DNA of 64,000 nt from CALLPQ01 sp964479275 (GTDB lineage: Bacteria; Pseudomonadota; Alphaproteobacteria; Caulobacterales; Parvularculaceae). The stretch covers positions 3,743 through 67,742 of the forward strand of contig CAYZLR010000005.1 of assembly GCA_964479275.1 (NCBI GenBank), in the 5' to 3' direction. The position numbers and the translations under genes were made by a program. Below are positions 1 to 8,781 of the stretch, in pieces. Numbering within the stretch: the stretch's first letter is position 1; each line of letters opens with the position of its first letter. Below the pieces are notes generated by a model. The model was not told the origin of the DNA and did no database searches. It saw only the letters and a program-made list of their open reading frames with translations.

Positions 1-27
1 TGAAACCCTACAGATTGGAGAGGGATC

Positions 28-441
28 ATGAGAAGACGTAGAACAGCTGATGATGCCGGTGAGGTTAATGTAACACCGCTTCTCGACGTTGTGTTCATTA
101 TGTTGATCTTCTTCATTGTTACAGCAACATTTTTGAGGGAACAGGGTATTGATGTATCGACACCTAGTAATGATAATGATGACTCAAAACCAAAGCCCCC
201 ACCATCAATGATCCTTTCTGTATTAGAAAGTGGCCTTGTACAGGTAGATCTGGGGCGCCGTGTTGATCCCTTATCCGTCAAAAATACTGTTGCTGAGTTT
301 TTGGCTGCAAACCCTAAAGGGGTGGTTCTAGTCAGTGCGGCACCTACATCAGAATCTGGTGTTACGGTGGTTGTAATGGATCAGGCACGACAAGCCGGCG
401 CGACGGGTAGACTTTCATTAACGTTACAGGCGGAAGTCTAA
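28..441 (+). CDS. exbD: ExbD/TolR-family biopolymer transport protein (first copy)
   Basis: This is an inner-membrane proton-channel subunit that works with an ExbB-type protein to energise TonB. The 137-residue protein has a short basic N-terminus, then the family signature VNVTPLLDVVFIMLIFFIVT at about residues 14-33. That single membrane helix carries the conserved aspartate of the LLDVVF motif thought to bind protons. The rest is a periplasmic domain with a proline/lysine-rich linker near residues 50-58. The start ATG follows a good ribosome site (GGAGAGGG). The window opens just before this gene, so an ExbB partner probably lies upstream (inference). A second exbD follows after 178 bp. 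Confidence 0.93.
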   Translation: MRRRRTADDAGEVNVTPLLDVVFIMLIFFIVTATFLREQGIDVSTPSNDNDDSKPKPPPSMILSVLESGLVQVDLGRRVDPLSVKNTVAEFLAANPKGVVLVSAAPTSESGVTVVVMDQARQAGATGRLSLTLQAEV

Positions 442-455
442 AAATTTTACCATTG

Positions 456-480
456 TCCGGGGGGGGGGTATGACCCCGGA
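456..480. repeat. G10 homopolymer inside a short inverted repeat
   Basis: A run of ten G (459-468) forms part of an inverted repeat, TCCGGGG (456-462) and CCCCGGA (474-480). It lies in the 178-bp spacer between the two exbD genes. As RNA it could form a G:C-rich hairpin able to attenuate transcription between them, but no T-run follows, so it is not a classical terminator. A G10 tract is prone to length change. Nothing else is recognisable in this spacer. Confidence 0.6.
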
Positions 481-619
481 TATGCAAGCTACGTACACAG
501 TATTTAACTATAATGAGTTTTAGTTTTATCTGTGGTCGGATCATCTAATGGGTTTCCGATTTTGATGGGATCCTTAAGTGCATGTCAGTTAAGTTTTAAG
601 AAAGTAAACGGATAGAGTT

Positions 620-1027
620 ATGGCAAGACGTAATTTATCTTCCACACCGAATGATGATGAGGATGTAAATGTAACACCGCTTCTTGATGTGGTGTTTATC
701 ATGCTGATCTTTTTCATCGTGACTTCGACTTTTGTGAAAGAACCCGGTATTGAGCCCGAACGCCCGTTAGCGGATACTGCAACTCAACAAAGATTTGGCA
801 CGATCTTGGTTGCGATTGATGCTGATGATAACATCTGGCTAAACCGCGAGGAAGTTGAGCTGGGCGGTATCAAACCCTATGTTGAAGGGCTTCGGAGAGA
901 AAATCCGCGCGCAACTGCTGTTGTGCAAGCGGATGTCAGCTCGAAATCAAAAATCTTAGTAGAAGTGATCAATCAAATCCGTGATGCAGGGATGGATACT
1001 ATCGCCATTTCTACGGACGATTCGTAG
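620..1027 (+). CDS. exbD: ExbD/TolR-family biopolymer transport protein (second copy)
   Basis: This second ExbD-type subunit has 135 residues. The membrane helix carries nearly the same signature as the first copy (VNVTPLLDVVFIMLIFFIVT, about residues 16-35), including the channel aspartate. The periplasmic domains differ strongly. This copy continues with a FVKEPGIEPERP segment and a typical ExbD C-terminal fold, so it is a diverged paralogue and not a recent duplicate. Two unequal ExbD proteins in one operon suggest a hetero-oligomeric channel subunit (inference). The tonB gene starts 42 bp downstream. Confidence 0.93.
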   Translation: MARRNLSSTPNDDEDVNVTPLLDVVFIMLIFFIVTSTFVKEPGIEPERPLADTATQQRFGTILVAIDADDNIWLNREEVELGGIKPYVEGLRRENPRATAVVQADVSSKSKILVEVINQIRDAGMDTIAISTDDS

Positions 1028-1069
1028 CGATAATAATTTATTGACGTCAAGAATGACGGGAGACGAACT

Positions 1070-1669
1070 ATGGGATCTTTAATCAGGATCATTGTTGGCA
1101 TTCCAGGTGCTATTTTGGTAACTGTTGCGCTTTTTTTAACGATGTATTCGTTCATAACTGTTCCAGCTAAGCTCGAAGAACAAAGAGATATTGTTAAGAT
1201 CGATATCAATGCGAAGGTGCCTGATGTGGATGTCGTCGCTGATCTGGCAGATCTTGAACGTCCTGTCCTCGACACGCCGCCGCCGCCGCCGCCTGCTACT
1301 GTTGATCCTACAAATAGACCTTCGATTGACGGCGTCCGTGCAGAGCAACCAAAAATCGAAGTTGAGTTAGAAATTGGTACGGGATTTAATCCCGACCGTG
1401 ATGCTCAGCCGCTCGTGCGCATTCCGCCACAATATCCAGATCGCTGTCAAGCGAGAGCCAAGAGTGAAGAATATGTGGTGCTCGAATTTGATGTGGATCC
1501 CTCAGGCCAGCCACAAAATATTAAAGTGATTGATGACTCATCAAGTTGTTTCAGACGTGCTGCGACGCGATCAGTGGAACGGTGGAAGTATCAACCTAAA
1601 ATTGTGGATAATAAAGCCGAGTGGCGTCGCGGTGTTGTAACCCGAGTGACCTTCCGATTAGCTGAATAG
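1070..1669 (+). CDS. tonB: Energy transducer TonB family protein
   Basis: TonB links the proton-driven ExbB/ExbD motor in the inner membrane to outer-membrane TonB-dependent receptors. The 199-residue protein has one N-terminal membrane helix (about residues 5-28), a short periplasmic linker with a run of six prolines (about 71-76), and a C-terminal TonB domain (about 115-197). Recognisable in that domain are RIPPQYPDRC, the LEFDVDPSGQ strand and the RSVERWKYQP helix. It is shorter than classical TonB, as expected for TonB2-type proteins. The ribosome site is GGGAGACG. It follows the two exbD genes and precedes a TPR gene, the usual TonB2 order. Confidence 0.9.
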   Translation: MGSLIRIIVGIPGAILVTVALFLTMYSFITVPAKLEEQRDIVKIDINAKVPDVDVVADLADLERPVLDTPPPPPPATVDPTNRPSIDGVRAEQPKIEVELEIGTGFNPDRDAQPLVRIPPQYPDRCQARAKSEEYVVLEFDVDPSGQPQNIKVIDDSSSCFRRAATRSVERWKYQPKIVDNKAEWRRGVVTRVTFRLAE

Positions 1670-1748
1670 TAATATCGGTAGATCATTCAATAATGAATGG
1701 CTGAGACAAATTTGCCAAAACTGTAATGAATTAAGTAAAAACCAGGCT

Positions 1749-3293
1749 ATGATTATGACCAATTGTTTGCAAAAGTTCAGGCTAAAATTAGCATCATTGC
1801 TCTCCATCATGATTGCGATGTGGATCATGACCCCTCTAGCGAGTGCTCAAACTAATCAGTGTGATGCAGAGTCTGGGCAGCAACCCTCTCTAACGAATGC
1901 TGTAGCCCTTGGCGTACAAAATGCACTCAACCTTTCCCAGGAAGCGCCACCAAATCTGGATGGTGCGATTGCAGAGTTGAATAAATTAATCTCATCTCGC
2001 GGCGACCGTTTGCAAGGTTATGACAAAGCCACTGTTTACGAAGTTTTGGGAAGTTTTAAAGCGCAAAAAGATGATACCAGAGGGGCGTTGCGGGCCTTTC
2101 AAACAGCGGTCAATACAGGCGCTTTAACCACTGAACGGGCCAATAATCTGCAATATTACATCGCCCAATTGCAGTTTCAGTTAGAAAATTATGATGCAGC
2201 GATCACAGGTTTGCGCAAATGGCTTCGCGAATCTTGTGGTGAGCCACCTGCAAATGCCAATTACCTGCTCGCACTCGCCTATGTTCAAAAAGAAGATTAT
2301 CGCAATGCGCAACAGCCCATGGAAGTAGCGCTGAGAAAGAAAAACAGTGAAGGCGGTTCGCCGGATAAAAACTATTATTCTGCGATGAACTTGATCTATT
2401 CTGAAAATAGAGAGTTTAATAAACGTGCGTATCTTTTGGAGAGAATGATTAATATCTGGCCTGAAGAATCTGGTTATTGGGCGCAGCTCGCTGGTGCTTA
2501 TGCGGTGAACGATAAAGATCAAGATGCTTTTTCAGTTTTAGAAGTCGCTTACCGGGCAGGTCTTCTAACAAAAGAAGAGCAAATCATTCAGCTCATTCAA
2601 TATTATTCATTTTTTGAAAATGCATATCGTGGTGCGAAACTATTAGACCGTGAGATGACTGCGGGCACAGTAAAAAGAAACAGAGATAATCTTGTTCTGC
2701 TTTCGCAACTCTGGGACCAATCACGCGAAGCGAAAAAAGCCATTCCAATCTTGAGAGAAGCGGCAAATTCATCAAATAGTGCCGATCTGCGGTTTAGACT
2801 TGGCCGGGTTCTTGTTGCTGATGAACAATTTGACGCTGCTGAAAAAGAGCTGTTAGCCGCTGTGAGAGGTGGGGGGTTAAGGCAAAAAGATATTGCTGAC
2901 GTTTGGATGCTTCTTGGGAATGCAAGATTTTCCCAAGCTGGCCCTGATGACATCCCTCAACTTAATCGTGCTAAAGAAGCGTTTCAAAATGCTACCCGAT
3001 ATCCAACAACACGCCGTGATGCTAATCGATGGGTGTCTTATATCAATGAATTAATTCGTGTTCAAATCTTGACGAAGAAACGTGAAGATGAGGAGAAAGC
3101 GTTGATTTGTCAAAATGCACTCAGCCGTTTGGAGGATGCGCAACGTGTACTTCAACTTCAAGGGCGTGCATTAGATGATTTATCTGAAGCTCTTGCTAAT
3201 GATTTGAGAGATTGTGGATATGATAAAACTGGCACCCCAATTCCGGGCAGCAAAGCGGCAGAAGAAGCGGCTTCGAATGGAGAGGGAGAGTAA
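1749..3293 (+). CDS. Exported tetratricopeptide-repeat protein of the TonB cluster
   Basis: This 514-residue protein is predicted to be secreted: a hydrophobic segment around residues 10-31 ends in a probable cleavage site near PLASAQ. The mature part is almost wholly helical, with TPR-like repeats, for example near residues 93-125 (DDTRGALRAFQTAV) and 355-372 (VADEQFDAAEKELLAAV). A coiled-coil-like C-terminal segment (about 430-480) follows. TPR proteins of this kind close TonB2-type operons and are thought to act in the periplasm as scaffolds between TonB and the envelope. That role is family knowledge and is not shown here. The next ATG, two codons in, is an alternative start. A strong terminator follows. 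Confidence 0.8.
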   Translation: MIMTNCLQKFRLKLASLLSIMIAMWIMTPLASAQTNQCDAESGQQPSLTNAVALGVQNALNLSQEAPPNLDGAIAELNKLISSRGDRLQGYDKATVYEVLGSFKAQKDDTRGALRAFQTAVNTGALTTERANNLQYYIAQLQFQLENYDAAITGLRKWLRESCGEPPANANYLLALAYVQKEDYRNAQQPMEVALRKKNSEGGSPDKNYYSAMNLIYSENREFNKRAYLLERMINIWPEESGYWAQLAGAYAVNDKDQDAFSVLEVAYRAGLLTKEEQIIQLIQYYSFFENAYRGAKLLDREMTAGTVKRNRDNLVLLSQLWDQSREAKKAIPILREAANSSNSADLRFRLGRVLVADEQFDAAEKELLAAVRGGGLRQKDIADVWMLLGNARFSQAGPDDIPQLNRAKEAFQNATRYPTTRRDANRWVSYINELIRVQILTKKREDEEKALICQNALSRLEDAQRVLQLQGRALDDLSEALANDLRDCGYDKTGTPIPGSKAAEEAASNGEGE

Positions 3294-3330
3294 ATCCCTC
3301 TACCCCTTTGCTAATATTCTTTAACAATTT

Positions 3331-3366
3331 AGACCTTCGCGCTTTCATAAGGGCGAAGGTCTTTTT
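3331..3366 (+). terminator. Rho-independent terminator of the tonB operon
   Basis: A 10-bp perfect stem (AGACCTTCGC at 3331-3340 with GCGAAGGTCT at 3353-3362) is followed by a T-run on the plus strand, just after the TPR gene. It marks the end of the exbD-exbD-tonB-TPR operon. Confidence 0.9.
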
Positions 3367-3402
3367 ATATTGCTCTATAAACTGACGAAGGATTTCCCTT
3401 TT

Positions 3403-4152
3403 ATGACTGTTACAGCTGCGATTTTAGCTATAGGTGACGAACTTCTTTCCGGACGCACCAAAGATACAAATATCAATTATCTTGCTCAATGGTTTACTAA
3501 ACGCGGCGTACATCTTCGAGAAGTGCGCATTGTCGCTGATGAGGAAGAGGATATTGTTGCGGCTCTTAACAGTTTAAGAAAACGCTATGATTATGTCGTC
3601 ACTTCTGGTGGCATAGGTCCAACACATGACGACATTACATTTTCATCAATCGCGGTTGCTTTTGGGCGTTCTGTAGAAGAGCACCCACAAGCCAGAGCCA
3701 TGCTTGAGGCTTGGTATGGTACGAAAGGCGAGCCTGTTACGCCAGAGCGCGCACGCATGGCCTTAATGCCAGCGGGAACAGAGTTGATCGATAATCCAGC
3801 CTCAGGCGCACCCGGAATTATGATTGAAAATGTATTCGTCATGGCGGGTGTTCCAAGAATTTTTCAGGCTATGGTTGCCTCCATAGAGCCTCACATCAAG
3901 GGAGGCGCTAAACTCCATTCTAAAGCTGCAACGGCACGCGGTCTGCCTGAGTCCAAATTAGCGCGTCAGTTAGGTGATATTCAATCTGCATTGAAAGGAG
4001 TAAGCCTTGGTAGCTATCCCATCGATGGGGACGAATTAGGTGTTACCATCATAGCGCGTGCAGAAGAAGAAAAGCTTGCGCAAACAGCTATAGAAAGTGT
4101 CGTGGCAGCCATGCGCGCGCTAGGATACGAGCCCGAATTAAAAGATCACTGA
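3403..4152 (+). CDS. CinA-type competence/damage-inducible (molybdopterin-binding fold) protein
   Basis: The 249-residue protein belongs to the MoaB/Mog-like family that forms the N-terminal part of CinA. Visible hallmarks are AILAIGDELLSGRTKDTN near the start and VVTSGGIGPTHDD at about residues 66-78, the usual binding loop of this fold. The C-terminal deamidase (PncC) domain of full CinA is absent; in alphaproteobacteria the two are commonly separate genes. Its exact substrate is not evident. I chose the ATG at 3403 because GACGAAGGAT lies just upstream. The longer TTG start at 3370 would abut the terminator of the preceding operon. Confidence 0.85.
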   Translation: MTVTAAILAIGDELLSGRTKDTNINYLAQWFTKRGVHLREVRIVADEEEDIVAALNSLRKRYDYVVTSGGIGPTHDDITFSSIAVAFGRSVEEHPQARAMLEAWYGTKGEPVTPERARMALMPAGTELIDNPASGAPGIMIENVFVMAGVPRIFQAMVASIEPHIKGGAKLHSKAATARGLPESKLARQLGDIQSALKGVSLGSYPIDGDELGVTIIARAEEEKLAQTAIESVVAAMRALGYEPELKDH

Positions 4153-4180
4153 TATTTTGAATAAAAACGGCTTAATACTC

Positions 4181-4214
4181 AAAAAAAGATGATCAACTAC
4201 AAGCCACTTGATCA
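4181..4214 (-). terminator. Probable terminator downstream of uvrC
   Basis: On the minus strand, TGATCAA (4214-4208) pairs with TTGATCA (4196-4190) across an 11-nt loop. A short ATC and seven T (4187-4181) follow. The stem is AT-rich and weak. It lies between the convergent cinA-like and uvrC genes, right where uvrC transcription should end. Confidence 0.45.
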
Positions 4215-4223
4215 CCAATTGCG

Positions 4224-6218
4224 TTAACCGTGAAAAAAGTCAAAAATTCTTTGCGCGAGTGCGTCGGAAATACCTTCAACAGTCGCAAGATCTTTGGCCT
4301 TGGCCCGACTGATCGCTTTTGCAGAACCAAAGTGATTTAATAGGGCACGTTTGCGAGCCGCGCCAACCCCGGCTATTTCATCTAGTGGATTTGCACTTAT
4401 TGCTTTTTTGCGTTTTCCTCTATGTGCGGAGATTGCATATCGATGTGCTTCGTCGCGCAATCTTTGTATGAAAAATAGGGCAGGGTCACGGGGGGGGATG
4501 AGGAACGGCTCTTGGCCCGGTAAAACGATTTGTTCTGCCATAGCCCCCATGGTTCTATCAGAACTTTTTTGCCCTCGTTCATTGGTTTTTTTTGGTTTGG
4601 CTATGCTAATAATTGTCGGCAAGGGTAATTGATGTTGGTTTTCTTCCCTGCAAAGATTATTATTCATGATTTCGCCAAGGCCTGCGTGTTCCAGAGCTTC
4701 CAATGCTGCTGATAACTGTCCTTTACCGCCATCTAGAATGATCATATCTGGCCATTGTTCAGTATCAAAATCATCTCTTTTCGCTCTGACAAAGCGGCGT
4801 GTTAAAACTTCTTTCATCATGGAGAAATCATCTCCTGATTTCGTGTTCTCGTCTTTAAAATTGAATTTCCGATATTGCTTTTTCTCAAACCCTTCTACAC
4901 CTGCGACGATCATACCGCCAACAGCATGACTTCCTTGAATATGGGAATTGTCATAAACTTCCACTCTCTTCAAATCCCCCTCATGTCCTGAGATTTTTGC
5001 CAATGCTTTCAAATTTTTAAGCTGACTGGCTGTTTCGGCCTGTTTTCGGCTCAACGCTTCATGAGCATTCATGATCGCGTTATCCATAATATTACGTTTT
5101 TCACCGCGTTCGGGCGTATGAATTTTTACTTTATAGTCAACTCTTAGACTTAAGGCATCGATTAGTAACGGTTTTTGCGCGGGATTATGGCTCGTCAACA
5201 AAAGTGGTGGTGGTTCACGATTATCGTAAAATTGTGCAATGAAGGCGCTCAAAATATCTTCTATTTTTTCATCTTGATCATGACGGGGAAAATAGGAATG
5301 GTTGCCAAGATTTTGATAGGCTCGAAAGAAAAAGACCTGGATACAAGCTTTCCCTCCGTGCATTTGAGCTGCAAACACATCTGCTTGCTCAATAGTTTCA
5401 GTATTAATGTCTTGGCGCCCCTGAACATAGCTTAGTGCTCTGATACGATCCCTCAGTGCTGCAGCTTTTTCAAAATCAAGATTTTCCGAAGCTATCTCCA
5501 TTTTTTTTGAGAGTTGTTTTTGGATACTACCATCTGACCCGTTCAAAAATTGACGTGCCTCTTTAACCAATTTTTTATAATCTTCTTCAGATATTAAATC
5601 GACGCACGGAGCCGAGCACCGTTTGATTTGATGGAGTAGACATGGCCTGGTCCGAGATTCATAAACACTGTCATTACAAGAGCGCAACAAAAATGCTTTT
5701 TGTAGTGTATTAAGTGTTTCATTAACGGAGGTTGCAGACGCGAAAGGTCCGAAATAGTTTCCCGGGCGCTTGCGAGCACCGCGATGTTTGAGCAATTGCG
5801 GGCTTTTGTGGTCACTCGCGATTAATATATGGGGAAAGGATTTATCGTCACGCAGTAGAACATTGAAGCGTGGCTTAAGGGTCTTAATTAAATTTGCTTC
5901 TAGTAATAAGGCTTCAGTTTCAGTGCCCGTAACAATAAATTCCATAGACCGCGTTGCCGCAATCATGCGTTGAATGCGATTGGAATTTCTCTTCAGTTGC
6001 GTATAATTATCAACACGTTTTTTGAGATTTTTAGCCTTCCCAACATACAAAACCTCACGGTTTTCTCCATACATGCGATAAACGCCCGGTTTACTAGGAA
6101 GGTTTTTTACATAATCAGCAATCAATAGAGCTCCCTTTAAATTAGGGAGCTTTTCACAACTTACCTCGATACTTTGAGGTAAATTTTCAGATGATATGGG
6201 AGAGCCTGACTCATTCAT
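4224..6218 (-). CDS. uvrC: Excinuclease ABC subunit C
   Basis: UvrC makes both incisions around damaged bases during nucleotide excision repair, together with UvrA and UvrB. At 664 residues it has the full domain order. A GIY-YIG nuclease lies at about 37-120 (PGVYRMYG, VLYVGKAKNLKKR). A cysteine cluster follows near 190-210 (RPCLLHQIKRCSAPC). The UVR helix that contacts UvrB is near 238-270. The RNase H-like second nuclease spans about 415-575 (VEVYDNSHIQG, PDMIILDGGKGQL), and tandem helix-hairpin-helix motifs are at the C-terminus (IAGVGAARKRALLNHFG). A 35-residue extension precedes the GIY-YIG domain. The coding strand contains a run of eight C opposite 4490-4497. Confidence 0.97.
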   Translation of the reverse strand: MNESGSPISSENLPQSIEVSCEKLPNLKGALLIADYVKNLPSKPGVYRMYGENREVLYVGKAKNLKKRVDNYTQLKRNSNRIQRMIAATRSMEFIVTGTETEALLLEANLIKTLKPRFNVLLRDDKSFPHILIASDHKSPQLLKHRGARKRPGNYFGPFASATSVNETLNTLQKAFLLRSCNDSVYESRTRPCLLHQIKRCSAPCVDLISEEDYKKLVKEARQFLNGSDGSIQKQLSKKMEIASENLDFEKAAALRDRIRALSYVQGRQDINTETIEQADVFAAQMHGGKACIQVFFFRAYQNLGNHSYFPRHDQDEKIEDILSAFIAQFYDNREPPPLLLTSHNPAQKPLLIDALSLRVDYKVKIHTPERGEKRNIMDNAIMNAHEALSRKQAETASQLKNLKALAKISGHEGDLKRVEVYDNSHIQGSHAVGGMIVAGVEGFEKKQYRKFNFKDENTKSGDDFSMMKEVLTRRFVRAKRDDFDTEQWPDMIILDGGKGQLSAALEALEHAGLGEIMNNNLCREENQHQLPLPTIISIAKPKKTNERGQKSSDRTMGAMAEQIVLPGQEPFLIPPRDPALFFIQRLRDEAHRYAISAHRGKRKKAISANPLDEIAGVGAARKRALLNHFGSAKAISRAKAKDLATVEGISDALAQRIFDFFHG

Positions 6219-6312
6219 AATTTTAGTATAATATAGACAACCGGGCTTATGCTAGTCATGAATGACAAACAGAGTAACCGTTGGGGAATGCGTGAGTAGA
6301 TCAATGTGATAT

Positions 6313-6810
6313 ATGATGAATAACCATAAAAACATTATTTTAGTTACGATTTTTGGGGCCGTGGCTTTCATGGCGGCCAACGGCGTTCTATTCACGGTAC
6401 ATGATTACCGCGTGTCATTATTGAGCGCACAATGGCCTCAAACGAGCGCTACAATCCATGAACCTGCCCACGAAGGATTGTTTAATCAGCTAAACACGAA
6501 TTATATCTATCATTTTGCAGGGCTTAATCACCGTACACAGAAAGTTCGTTTTTTTACAAATCATCTATTTTTCAATCCTGGCTCATCAATTAAATACAGG
6601 CCTGGCGATGTTTTTACAGTTTATGTCAATCCTCAAAACCATGCTCAAGCTGTTATTGTTCGTGATAGTCATTTTTTGGGGTTCGTATTTTTTTTACTCA
6701 TTGGAGCGGGGGGCTTTTTTATTAGCTTTGGGTGTTTGTTAAGATGCACGAGCGCTATTGCGTCTTTAAATTCAATTGATCTAAAGCCCAGCAGGCAGTC
6801 TCAACAATAA
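6313..6810 (+). CDS. DUF3592-like small membrane protein
   Basis: This 165-residue protein has an N-terminal membrane helix (about 8-27), a central beta-rich soluble domain and a second membrane helix (about 121-145). The layout and the segment with YRPGDVFTVYVNPQNH (about 95-110) match DUF3592, whose function is unknown. The 3' end overlaps the 3' end of the convergent queG by 56 bp, so the two transcripts can pair. No strong ribosome site is visible, and the first two codons are both ATG. Confidence 0.7.
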   Translation: MMNNHKNIILVTIFGAVAFMAANGVLFTVHDYRVSLLSAQWPQTSATIHEPAHEGLFNQLNTNYIYHFAGLNHRTQKVRFFTNHLFFNPGSSIKYRPGDVFTVYVNPQNHAQAVIVRDSHFLGFVFFLLIGAGGFFISFGCLLRCTSAIASLNSIDLKPSRQSQQ

Positions 6811-7828
6811 CCGCATCCTCATCATTTTGATGCGTTTTCACGATTGGAATTATCGATTGGTCTGCCGAGTTACCCGCTGCAATTAACACATTGCGGATAA
6901 AACGATTCCGTCCAATACGTTTGATAGGTGATTTACGAAATAGCTTACGAAATGCTTCATCATCCAGCAATAAGAGTGTCTTTAAATCGGGTGCAGCCAA
7001 ACTATCTCTGGGTTTAAAATCCTCTTGTTTTGTGATTTGTGCATATTTATTCCAGGGACAAACCGCAAGGCAATCATCGCATCCATAAATGCGATTTCCT
7101 ATCGGTTTTCTAAATTCTTCCGGAATTGATCCCTTATGCTCAATGGTCAAATAGGAGATACAACGCCGTGCATCGAGCTGGTAGGGAGCTGGAAACGCCT
7201 GTGTTGGACAGACATCAAGGCAATTTGAGCAGGATCCACAATGATCAGATGTTGGTGTACCTGAGTTTAGATCCAAGGTTGTGAAAATTGATCCAATAAA
7301 CAACCACGACCCAAACTCCCTCGAGACAAGGTTTGTGTGTTTACCCTGCCAGCCGAGGCCTGAGGCTTGTGCCAACGGTTTTTCCATAACCGGTGCCGTA
7401 TCAACAAAAATTTTGACATCACAGCCATAAACTTCAACCATCCACCTGGCGATTTTTTTCAGTTTTTTCTTGATCAGATCATGATAATCATTATTTTGTG
7501 CGTATGCGGATATACTACCTTTAGATTTTTGCTGTAGTTGAGGCAATGGATTTTTTTCTGGGCCATAATTCATTCCGAGCATGATGATGGATTGAACTTC
7601 TGGCCATAGAGATTGAGGATTACTACGTTGTTCCTTGCGCTCTTCCATCCACGTCATGGAGCCATGATATTGATTACTCAGAAAATGATTTAACCGCTTC
7701 GGGAGAAGCGGGGAGTTTGAAAATTTTGATGCGTTACATATTTCAGCGACATCAAACCCAACTTCAAAAGCCTTTTGTTGAATTGCTTTTTCCCGTGATG
7801 CTTCATTAGGGTCAGGTTTATCCGCCAT
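6755..7828 (-). CDS. queG: Epoxyqueuosine reductase
   Basis: QueG carries out the last step of queuosine synthesis, reducing epoxyqueuosine in the wobble position of certain tRNAs with cobalamin and two [4Fe-4S] clusters. The 357-residue protein has an N-terminal cobalamin-binding region with WMEERKEQRSNP (about 59-70) and MLGMNYGPE. It also has two ferredoxin-type cysteine sets (CGSCSNCLDVCP near 199-210; CDDCLAVCPWN near 251-261) and a C-terminal HEAT-like repeat region. It is the second gene of an operon with a glutathione transferase 2 bp upstream, a common alphaproteobacterial pairing. Confidence 0.95.
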   Translation of the reverse strand: MADKPDPNEASREKAIQQKAFEVGFDVAEICNASKFSNSPLLPKRLNHFLSNQYHGSMTWMEERKEQRSNPQSLWPEVQSIIMLGMNYGPEKNPLPQLQQKSKGSISAYAQNNDYHDLIKKKLKKIARWMVEVYGCDVKIFVDTAPVMEKPLAQASGLGWQGKHTNLVSREFGSWLFIGSIFTTLDLNSGTPTSDHCGSCSNCLDVCPTQAFPAPYQLDARRCISYLTIEHKGSIPEEFRKPIGNRIYGCDDCLAVCPWNKYAQITKQEDFKPRDSLAAPDLKTLLLLDDEAFRKLFRKSPIKRIGRNRFIRNVLIAAGNSADQSIIPIVKTHQNDEDAVIVETACWALDQLNLKTQ

Positions 7829-7830
7829 TT

Positions 7831-8511
7831 TTAATAATCTAAATCACTGTAATGGCGTGCAGCCGGTAAGCCGGGCACACGCTCTTTTAAAAGTGACTGA
7901 AAAGAGGGGCGTGATTTGATTCGCACATACCATTCTTTGGCAAAATCATATTCTCTCCACTGAATATGATCACAATATTCAAGGCAGGAAAGATGAGCGG
8001 CGCAAGAAAAATCAACTACACTCATTCGATCACCCGCAAGCCAATTTCGATTTTCACAAAGATAATTAATATAATCCATATGCCACTCGAGGGCAGTTCG
8101 CCCTAGTCGTAAAATTTCAGGATCTGGTTGACCCTGTCGGCGAAGTCGTTTTTCTATGGATTGAAAGGTGAGAAGCTTGCTGACTTCCACATCAAATTTA
8201 ATATTAAACCATGATAACAATCGTCTTGTCTCAGCTCTTCCTGCAGATGTTGAAGGCATTAGTGCTGGAATTGGATAGGCTTCTTCTAGATATTCGATAA
8301 TTGCGCTTGATGGACAAACAGCAATTTCTCCTCCCGTTGGAGGTTCATCAATGAGAACGGGAAGGGTGCCAGCTGGATTTATTACTAACAGATCTTCCTG
8401 ATTATCACAGGGGTGGCTGACTTGCTCTTTAAAGTGCAAGTTTTTTTCCCATAACATCAATCGGATTTGCCTACCAAATGGATCAAATGCTTGATGGATG
8501 AGGGTTCTCAT
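7831..8511 (-). CDS. Glutathione S-transferase family protein
   Basis: The 226-residue protein has a thioredoxin-like N-terminal domain (start to about 85) containing NPAGTLPVLIDE and SSAIIEYLEE, the glutathione-binding cis-proline and Ser motifs. An all-helical C-terminal domain follows, with VVDFSCAAHLSCLEY. The substrate is not predictable. It lies immediately upstream of queG and is probably cotranscribed with it. The conserved association with queG suggests a housekeeping role, but I know of no demonstrated link to queuosine synthesis. Confidence 0.9.
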   Translation of the reverse strand: MRTLIHQAFDPFGRQIRLMLWEKNLHFKEQVSHPCDNQEDLLVINPAGTLPVLIDEPPTGGEIAVCPSSAIIEYLEEAYPIPALMPSTSAGRAETRRLLSWFNIKFDVEVSKLLTFQSIEKRLRRQGQPDPEILRLGRTALEWHMDYINYLCENRNWLAGDRMSVVDFSCAAHLSCLEYCDHIQWREYDFAKEWYVRIKSRPSFQSLLKERVPGLPAARHYSDLDY

Positions 8512-8781
8512 AAATGCTCAATAGTGTTGGTTTCATTTGTTGCTAGCGCTTTCTTTCTAAGGATTATTCTTGTTTTTGGAAACTAAAAACTGACCACATA
8601 GGTTGTATTTTCAGTATTTATCTGAAGCTTGGTATCGCGCAAAGCGTTATACCACCATAGGATTTCTTCGTGTTTTCTGTGATTTTAAAAAAGTTCATAT
8701 AATTATGTGCAAGATAGCCTTCAATTCAAGTTGGCCAGTAATTTGCTTGTAATGGTTTAAATTTCCCGAAATATACAATTT

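Noticed and set aside
3370..3402. Longer TTG start for the CinA-like gene
   Set aside because: It begins next to the T-run of the preceding terminator and has no ribosome site, whereas the ATG at 3403 has AAGGA and matches the family start.
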